Positions 1 through 4,374 of a stretch of DNA of 9,859 bases are shown here, piece by piece. The notes beneath the pieces are model-generated. The model had not been told where the DNA came from. It ran no database searches and saw nothing but the letters and a program-made list of their open reading frames with translations. Positions within the stretch are counted from its first letter, which is position 1, and each line of letters starts with the position of its first letter. Both the position numbers and the translations under genes were made by a program. The DNA comes from Rhodocyclaceae bacterium UBA1310 (GTDB lineage: Bacteria; Pseudomonadota; Gammaproteobacteria; Burkholderiales; Rhodocyclaceae): positions 1 to 9,859 of the forward strand of contig DBTS01000054.1 in NCBI GenBank assembly GCA_002307175.1, in the 5' to 3' direction.

Positions 1-338
1 AAGGCATCCGCACCGAGGATCAGTACGAGTGGCCGTTCCGGGCCAACTTCGCTGCGCAGGCGTTCCAGCGTTGCCACAGTATAGCTGGGTTGCGGGTTGC
101 GCACCTCACTGGCATCCAGTTCGAAGGCTGGAATTCCCTCAACAGCCAGGGAAACCATGGCCAGACGATGTTCTGCCGGGGTTTGCGGGCGTGCCCGGTG
201 GGGCGGCTGACCCGCCGGAATCAGGCGGATTGCAGCCAGCCCGAGGCGCTGGCGTGCTTCTATCCCCAGGCGCAGGTGGCCATGATGGATCGGATCAAAG
301 GTGCCGCCGAGCAGCCCCAGTGCCTGACCTCCACTCAT
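1..338 (-). CDS. nadD: Nicotinate-nucleotide adenylyltransferase NadD, 3' end cut by window
   Basis: NadD transfers AMP from ATP to nicotinate mononucleotide, giving nicotinate adenine dinucleotide, the penultimate step of NAD synthesis, in the cytoplasm. The first 112 residues are in view. They carry the nucleotidyltransferase signature GGTFDPIHHGH at residues 11-21 (the HxGH ATP-binding motif is HHGH), then a PAGQPPH segment near residue 45, and SYT followed by TLERLR and LGADA near the visible end, all in the order of the NadD family. The usual protein is about 210 residues, so the C-terminal half with the ISxTxIR motif lies outside the window. The ATG start has a strong GGAGG ribosome site 6 bases upstream. 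It overlaps the stop of the upstream membrane-protein gene as ATGA, so translation is probably coupled. Identification is firm. Confidence 0.95.
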   Translation of the reverse strand, partial: MSGGQALGLLGGTFDPIHHGHLRLGIEARQRLGLAAIRLIPAGQPPHRARPQTPAEHRLAMVSLAVEGIPAFELDASEVRNPQPSYTVATLERLRSEVGPERPLVLILGADA

Positions 339-1105
339 GCGTCCTCCGGCCACTCACCGAAGATGTCGCGGGCGCTCTGGTAAAACCCGCCGTAGAAAAT
401 CGGCGTCAGTGCCATCAGCACTGGTACCGTCAGCATTGATGCGAGTGCCGGTGCCACGAGGGCAATGATGCTCAGCAACAGGCTTGGCAATACGCAGGCC
501 AGCGAAAAATACGCGAACAGAAAGCAGAACAGCGGCAGCAGATTGCGCCAGCACACCACAAAGCTGAAAAACAGGGTCTTGCCGATAGGCATGCCGCGCA
601 GTGCGCGCAGCGGGGCGGCGAACCACATAGCCATTTCCAGCGGGATACGCAGGACGAAGAACAGCCCCAGCAGGGGCAAAAGCTGGTTCACAAAAGCGGA
701 GGCCGTCGCCTCTGTGACCTGTGCCGGTACCGTGATGGTGTTCAGATTGGTACCCGTAATCAGCACGGCAAGGAAAAAGCAGGCTGAATCTCCGGCCAGG
801 CGCACCAGAAAGAGGCCCAGCAGGCTGCGCAGACGCTTGAGCAGATTCCGGAACAGCAGTCCCGGCATGACGCGCTGGCCGCGTGCGATGGCCTGGCAGC
901 ACATGAACAGCCCCACCCCGAGTGCCGGCTGCAGCAGCGCATAGGCGAAGATGTCCGCAACCGGGATGAGCATGCTCAGCATGATGCACATGAACATCGT
1001 CATGGCCGAGGCAGTCAATGGGATGAAAGCCGAGCGCCACAATGCGAAGCCGCGCACAAACCAGACAAAACCCTGGCGGGCGGGAAACACGCCTTCACGC
1101 ATCAC
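335..1105 (-). CDS. BPSS1780-family polytopic membrane protein (copy next to nadD)
   Basis: A 256-residue hydrophobic protein with about six likely membrane segments (roughly residues 27-49, 52-70, 95-117, 141-165, 187-216 and 218-240). It resembles the BPSS1780 family of betaproteobacterial inner-membrane proteins. The N-terminal pattern PARQGFVWFVRGF, the central GKTLFFSFVVCWRN (residues 175-188) and the closing YQSARDIFGE are characteristic. No enzymatic motif is visible and the family's function is unknown to me. Two starts are possible: GTG at 1105, giving a GTGA overlap with the upstream stop, or ATG at 1102, giving TGATG. A GGAG lies 5 or 8 bases before them, so either works. The 3' end overlaps nadD by four bases. 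A role tied to NAD metabolism is suggested only by this coupling. Confidence 0.82.
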   Translation of the reverse strand: MMREGVFPARQGFVWFVRGFALWRSAFIPLTASAMTMFMCIMLSMLIPVADIFAYALLQPALGVGLFMCCQAIARGQRVMPGLLFRNLLKRLRSLLGLFLVRLAGDSACFFLAVLITGTNLNTITVPAQVTEATASAFVNQLLPLLGLFFVLRIPLEMAMWFAAPLRALRGMPIGKTLFFSFVVCWRNLLPLFCFLFAYFSLACVLPSLLLSIIALVAPALASMLTVPVLMALTPIFYGGFYQSARDIFGEWPEDA

Positions 1106-1887
1106 GCCGGCTCCGCAGTCTTGGGGGAATTCGGAAACATGTCTTCGCAGGCCGCATGGAGCGTACCCACCAGCACGGGCAGGTAGATGAAGATCCCAAA
1201 TCCGAGGGTGATCAGAACAATGCCGGCCAGCGCATAAAGCACGACCACCAGCAGCAGGATGACCCGGAAATTGACGATGATGCCCCGTGCGGCAGCCAGG
1301 AAGGCTTCCAGGGGAGGGGCATTGTCCTTGACGATCAGGGCAGGTGAAATGATCAGCGTGATCGCCATGAAAGCCCAGGTGAGGAACAGCACGCCCAAAG
1401 TGGTGATGAGCGCGGCAATCGACTGTAGCAGGGCGTTAACAATCATCGAAAAGTTTGGCCCCAGGATCGAGGGAGCCCAGTCTCCATCTATGGCACTGAA
1501 CAGCAGCAGAACCAGAAGCTGCAGGCTGCAAAAGATGACACCGACGAGCGAAAAACTTCCCAGTCTGTTCTGGAAACCTGCGAACAGGCGGACGAAGCGG
1601 GTTTCTCCGCCAATGTGATAGTCCCTGGCGGCGTAGAGCATTCCTCCCAGCAGCAGGGTGAAAATGACAGGGGCGGCCACGGGAGCCCAGGCCGGCCCGA
1701 AGGTCAGTGATACGAGCGCGAGGATGATGATGGTGCCGAGCGTCATCATGATCCAGGTGGCAGGTTGGGCTGTAAACATGTGCCAGCCGGCCATTAGCCA
1801 TTGGAAACAGTTCTTGGCGGGCACCCGGCGGGGGCGTGGCACGGAATGCCGGCCATGGCGAAGAGCAGGAATGGGCGTCGGGGTCAT
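1102..1887 (-). CDS. BPSS1780-family polytopic membrane protein (first gene of the operon)
   Basis: A 261-residue membrane protein, a diverged relative of the next gene. It opens with an Arg-rich cytoplasmic tail (residues 10-21), then the family pattern FQWLMAGWHMF (28-38) and LFAGFQ (101-106). Likely membrane segments are residues 45-63, 67-87, 113-133, 151-181 and 209-240. The ED(M)F near the C-terminus corresponds to the RDIF ending of the sister protein. The ATG at 1887 is the first in-frame start, but no convincing Shine-Dalgarno sequence precedes it. Downstream GTG codons at residues 16 and 22 also lack one, so the start is uncertain. The gene reads away from the 547-base gap and probably heads a three-gene operon ending with nadD. 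Function unknown. Confidence 0.8.
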   Translation of the reverse strand: MTPTPIPALRHGRHSVPRPRRVPAKNCFQWLMAGWHMFTAQPATWIMMTLGTIIILALVSLTFGPAWAPVAAPVIFTLLLGGMLYAARDYHIGGETRFVRLFAGFQNRLGSFSLVGVIFCSLQLLVLLLFSAIDGDWAPSILGPNFSMIVNALLQSIAALITTLGVLFLTWAFMAITLIISPALIVKDNAPPLEAFLAAARGIIVNFRVILLLVVVLYALAGIVLITLGFGIFIYLPVLVGTLHAACEDMFPNSPKTAEPA

Positions 1888-2315
1888 AAATGCAGTGGGC
1901 AGGTCGGTCGGGCAGAGCGGGGGGTTGAGGCTATCACGCGCTAATGTTCTTCAGAAGCTGTTGATGATCTTGGAGGCTGTTCCCGATCTTACTGCGAGGC
2001 CGTGATCAAGGTTCAAGCGTGGCACAAAATCTTAATACATTCCCTATAAACTGCGGCTTTGCTGCTGATTATCCGTCTTGCTGACAGCTTCACGCCCGGA
2101 ATTCCAAGGATTGAACGCGATACCGAGCAGGCTTGTCAATAGAGGCCCCTGTTGGGCCTGCTGCCCGGGTGTGAGCGGATTGGCAATCGCTGTGTTGCCC
2201 GGATCGGCATTGTCATGGCAGGCCTGCAATTGTCTAAAAGGGCAGGTTTTGGTACCGATCTTCGGTCATTTCCGCTGAATGGTCATAAAAAGGCCGAAAA
2301 TCCAGACGGCTGGAA

Positions 2316-2343
2316 TTGATTCGTGCCGCCATGTCAATAGAAT
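2316..2343 (+). promoter_or_regulatory. Candidate sigma-70 promoter for the DUF4870 gene
   Basis: TTGATT at 2316-2321 and TAGAAT at 2338-2343 are separated by 16 bases. They match the sigma-70 consensus at 4 of 6 and 5 of 6 positions. Transcription would begin near 2350, leaving a leader of about 85 bases before the ATG at 2435. It is the best promoter-like pair I find by eye in the gap, and there is no experimental support. Confidence 0.4.
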
Positions 2344-2422
2344 CCTTACAGTTCGCAGGCATGATGCGGAGGAGCGCAAACCGTTCCGGCACGACCTGCT
2401 TCATCGCCGTAACTATTCACTG

Positions 2423-2429
2423 AAGGGAG
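2423..2429 (+). promoter_or_regulatory. Ribosome binding site that fixes the DUF4870 start
   Basis: AAGGGAG lies 5 bases before the ATG at 2435. The frame is open further upstream to about 2279, but that extension has no ribosome site and no resemblance to the family. This site therefore places the start at 2435. Confidence 0.7.
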
Positions 2430-2434
2430 TGGAA

Positions 2435-2782
2435 ATGGATAATGCAGTGACGCAACAGACTCTGACCAACGACCAACGCAACATGGGCCTGTTGATCTGG
2501 ATCGGCTCGATTTTTTTTGGTTTTCTGCCGGGCTTGATCCTGTTTCTGGTGAAGAAGGATGATGCCTATATTCAGGAGCAATCCAAGGAAGCTCTGAACT
2601 GGGCGATTACTTCAATCTTTGCTTCGATCATCTGTCTGATTCTGACCTTTATCGTCATCGGTGCTTTCCTGTTCCCGGTGCTGATGATCGTGAATCTGGT
2701 GTTCTGCATCATGGGCGCCGTTGCCGCCTCCAAGGGTGACGCCGGTTTCCGCGTGCCGTTCGCTGTGCGCCTGATCAAGTAA
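2435..2782 (+). CDS. DUF4870-domain small membrane protein
   Basis: A 115-residue protein with the DUF4870 (Tic20-like) layout: a short polar N-terminus, a first membrane segment at about residues 18-39 (GLLIWIGSIFFGFLPGLI), a charged loop with the family hallmark QSKEALNWAI (49-58), membrane segments at about 59-77 and 79-98, and a C-terminal KG...FRVPFAVRLIK tail. The length is normal for the family. The function of DUF4870 proteins is not established. The gene stands alone on the plus strand and converges on the zinc-ribbon/dispanin cluster, sharing a terminator with it. It is visibly less GC-rich than its neighbours. A run of eight T (2511-2518) encodes part of the first membrane segment. 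Confidence 0.88.
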   Translation: MDNAVTQQTLTNDQRNMGLLIWIGSIFFGFLPGLILFLVKKDDAYIQEQSKEALNWAITSIFASIICLILTFIVIGAFLFPVLMIVNLVFCIMGAVAASKGDAGFRVPFAVRLIK

Positions 2783-2798
2783 TCAGGTGGCAGATCAG

Positions 2799-2825
2799 AA
2801 AAAGGCGCCCGAGGGCGCCTTTTTT
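2799..2825. terminator. Bidirectional rho-independent terminator
   Basis: A perfect GGCGCC stem (2804-2809 with 2814-2819) and a CGAG loop are preceded by five A and followed by six T. Because the flanks are symmetric, it works as an intrinsic terminator on both strands. It lies 16 bases after the DUF4870 stop and 1 base beyond the stop of the convergent dispanin gene, exactly where both transcripts need to end. Confidence 0.9.
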
Positions 2826-2826
2826 G

Positions 2827-3348
2827 TCAGTGCTTGATGTCTTGAAGGATCGATGAAAACATCGCAAAGCCAAATATCAACAGTCCCAGCAGAACGCTGA
2901 CGATCAGCACACCAGCGGTGATCCAGCACCAGAGTTTGGCATTGTCCGAAGCCTGTCGGGCTTGGGCGAAATTGCCTCCGGCAAGGAGGGTGTTGACCTT
3001 GTTGGCATACACGAGCGCCACGATGCCGAACGGAACGCCAAGCAGCGCAAAGCAGCTGCAGCACATCGAGAAGCAGGATATGACGGTGAGGATGATTGCC
3101 GGCGTCAGATAATTGGGGATGTGGGCAGCTGCATCCGCCTCCGGATAAAACCGGGAAGGAGGGGCATACGGATTCTGGGCGTCTCCCTCCGGCAGCGGCG
3201 TGGGCGTGAATGGTTCCGGCGTGGTTTGTTCAGGCGTGTTTTCCTGCTGCGCCTGGGGCTCAGGCAGGATGACTGCCAGTTTCTGGCCACATTCAAAGCA
3301 GAAGGCGGAATTATCGTCGTTCTGGGTACCGCATTTTGGGCAAAGCAC
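2827..3348 (-). CDS. Zinc-ribbon / CD225-dispanin family membrane protein, long form
   Basis: A 173-residue protein starting at a GTG that follows GGAGAAG by 8 bases. A longer frame reaches 3480 but would overlap the upstream DUF2752 gene, and its extra residues look like frame noise. Residues 3-20 form a zinc ribbon with two Cys pairs (C3/C6, C17/C20). A Pro/Glu/Thr-rich linker (about 29-65) contains NPYAPP. The CD225/dispanin module follows: IPNYL at 77-81, a Cys-rich first membrane segment, the hallmark GIVALVYANKVN (108-119), ASDNAKLWCW (133-142), and a second membrane segment (about 143-166). The first membrane segment has an extra stretch with five Cys (residues 92-99) compared with its sister gene. 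It is the last gene of the leftward trio. Function unknown; animal relatives (IFITM) act at membranes, which does not transfer directly. Confidence 0.85.
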   Translation of the reverse strand: MLCPKCGTQNDDNSAFCFECGQKLAVILPEPQAQQENTPEQTTPEPFTPTPLPEGDAQNPYAPPSRFYPEADAAAHIPNYLTPAIILTVISCFSMCCSCFALLGVPFGIVALVYANKVNTLLAGGNFAQARQASDNAKLWCWITAGVLIVSVLLGLLIFGFAMFSSILQDIKH

Positions 3349-3376
3349 TGCAACTTCTCCAGAAATGGGAAAGAAA

Positions 3377-3796
3377 TCAGATGATGTGCGGAGCGAGCAA
3401 CGTGAATGGCCACAGCGGTACGTTGCGCAGGATGAAATAGGCGATGACGGTGACCATGATCGCGATCCCCACGTCGGCACGGCGGATGAGCTGCGGGCGG
3501 CTCCAGAATAACGGGATCAGCGGCAGCGAGACCACCAGCAAGGGGTTCATCGCGAATGCAGCGGCAATTTCACCGTGCAACAGATGGTGCACAGCCCGCG
3601 TGGCGCCACAACCGGGGCAGTACAGGCCGGTCAGCTCGTGAAAGACGCAGGGCGGGAAGATGTGCGAGTAGGACGGATTGACCTTGTACAGCATTGTCAG
3701 CCCGACGCCTGCCCCAGCCAGCAGGATGCCCCCGGCAAGAATGTTGAGGGGCTTGTAGCGGTATCGCGGTCTGGCGAGTTGGGCCTGATTCGTCAT
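3377..3796 (-). CDS. DUF2752-domain membrane protein
   Basis: A 139-residue protein with the DUF2752 core: PPCVFHELTGLYCPGCGATR across residues 48-67, followed by a HLLHGEIAAAF segment and NPL (84-86). C50, C60 and C63 are the conserved cysteines. The C-terminal RNVPLWPF (124-131) is also typical. A membrane segment near residues 18-37 precedes the Cys motif and two hydrophobic stretches follow it (about 85-98 and 109-124). The function of the family is unknown. The ATG at 3796 is the only reasonable start; no strong ribosome site is visible. The gene lies 28 bases ahead of the long dispanin gene and 98 bases after the short one, so the three probably form a transcription unit. Confidence 0.87.
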   Translation of the reverse strand: MTNQAQLARPRYRYKPLNILAGGILLAGAGVGLTMLYKVNPSYSHIFPPCVFHELTGLYCPGCGATRAVHHLLHGEIAAAFAMNPLLVVSLPLIPLFWSRPQLIRRADVGIAIMVTVIAYFILRNVPLWPFTLLAPHII

Positions 3797-3894
3797 GATG
3801 TGCTGATTATGCCGGATAAGGCCGCAGGATAAAACAGAGGCGCCGGCAGCGAGCGAGAGAGTGCAGCACCGCCGGGTCTCAGGACAGGCCGGAA

Positions 3895-4236
3895 TCAGCC
3901 GTGTGCTACACCCAGCAGAAGTACTCCCACGGCGTAGATGATCATGCCTGCCAGCCCGCAGCCGAGACTGACCCAGCACCACATCTTGGCCTTCTTCGAG
4001 GCTTCCATGGCACCGGCGATGTCGCCTGCGGCGATCTTGGTATTGACCTGCGAGGCAAAAATTATCGCGACGATGCCGAAAGGCAGGCAGCAGCACAGCG
4101 TAGACAGAATGGCCTGTACCAGATAGTTCTGGATGTTGGCGGCCGCTGCACCGGCCTGCCCGCCCAGGGCTTGACCGCAGTTGCTGCACTGGGCTGCAGT
4201 GTTGTCGTTTTCAGAACCACATTTGGGACAGAACAC
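3895..4236 (-). CDS. Zinc-ribbon / CD225-dispanin family membrane protein, short form
   Basis: A 113-residue protein starting at a GTG with AGGAGA 5 bases upstream. The zinc ribbon occupies residues 3-20 (C3/C6 and C17/C20). A short Gly/Ala linker leads into a canonical CD225/dispanin module: IQNYLVQAILSTLCCCLPFG (residues 35-54), GIVAIIFASQVN (54-65), GDIAGAMEASKKAKMWCW (71-88), and a second membrane segment (about 89-110). It is a paralogue of the gene at 2827-3348, differing mainly in its short linker and shorter first membrane segment. It is the first gene of the trio, 138 bases downstream of uvrA. Members of this architecture are widespread in bacteria and uncharacterised. The topology is probably a membrane anchor with the ribbon in the cytoplasm; this is inferred. 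Confidence 0.88.
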   Translation of the reverse strand: MFCPKCGSENDNTAAQCSNCGQALGGQAGAAAANIQNYLVQAILSTLCCCLPFGIVAIIFASQVNTKIAAGDIAGAMEASKKAKMWCWVSLGCGLAGMIIYAVGVLLLGVAHG

Positions 4237-4259
4237 GGATATCTCCTAGGCAAGGAACA

Positions 4260-4278
4260 GATGGGCGAGGTGCCCATC
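4260..4278 (-). promoter_or_regulatory. Hairpin in the leader of the dispanin trio
   Basis: GATGGGC and GCCCATC form a perfect 7-base-pair stem with a 5-base loop, 12 bases upstream of the AGGAGA ribosome site on the minus strand. No T run follows on either strand, so it is not an intrinsic terminator. It could affect translation or messenger stability, or may be incidental. No clear uvrA terminator or trio promoter is visible in the rest of 4237-4374. Confidence 0.4.
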
Positions 4279-4374
4279 CTGAAACTTCAAAAAGCCAAGG
4301 AAGGTACGGGAGTTCTGCCCCTTTTCTGAATGGGCTTGCCCGAAGGTCTGGTTGGTTTCTGACTGATGGCTGTT

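Larger units (their letters stand above)
1888..2434. other. Gene-free divergent intergenic region with inverted repeats
   Basis: No convincing gene is present in these 547 bases between the divergent BPSS1780 operon and the DUF4870 gene. Visible elements are: a hairpin AGGCCC/GGGCCT (2143-2148 with 2154-2159); an overlapping alternative pairing AGCAGGC/GCCTGCT (2126-2132 with 2156-2162); a perfect 10-base palindrome GCAGGCCTGC (2218-2227); a short hairpin ACCGA/TCGGT (2254-2266); and a probable rightward promoter at 2316-2343. The leftward promoter for the membrane-protein operon is not clear. On the minus strand a TTGAAC and a TAAGAT lie 19 bases apart near 1990-2014, longer than ideal spacing. 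Short open frames here have no ribosome site and no recognisable protein. Confidence 0.6.

Noticed and set aside
335..2005. Plus-strand frames across the BPSS1780 genes
   Set aside because: They lie opposite membrane proteins with family signatures and have no ribosome sites or motifs.
2020..2036. Sigma-54 promoter suggested by TGGCAC
   Set aside because: The required GC at the -12 element is absent (CTTAA instead of TTGCA).
2044..2229. 61-codon minus-strand frame in the intergenic region
   Set aside because: It needs a TTG start with no ribosome site and resembles no family I know; an overlapping plus-strand frame is just as open.
3349..3480. Upstream extension of the long dispanin frame to 3480
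   Set aside because: The extra residues overlap the DUF2752 coding sequence, look like frame noise, and the zinc-ribbon start with its own ribosome site fits the sister gene.
3797..3894. Possible terminator between the short dispanin gene and DUF2752
   Set aside because: GC-rich pairings can be drawn but none is compact with a following T run, so I treat the three genes as one likely unit.
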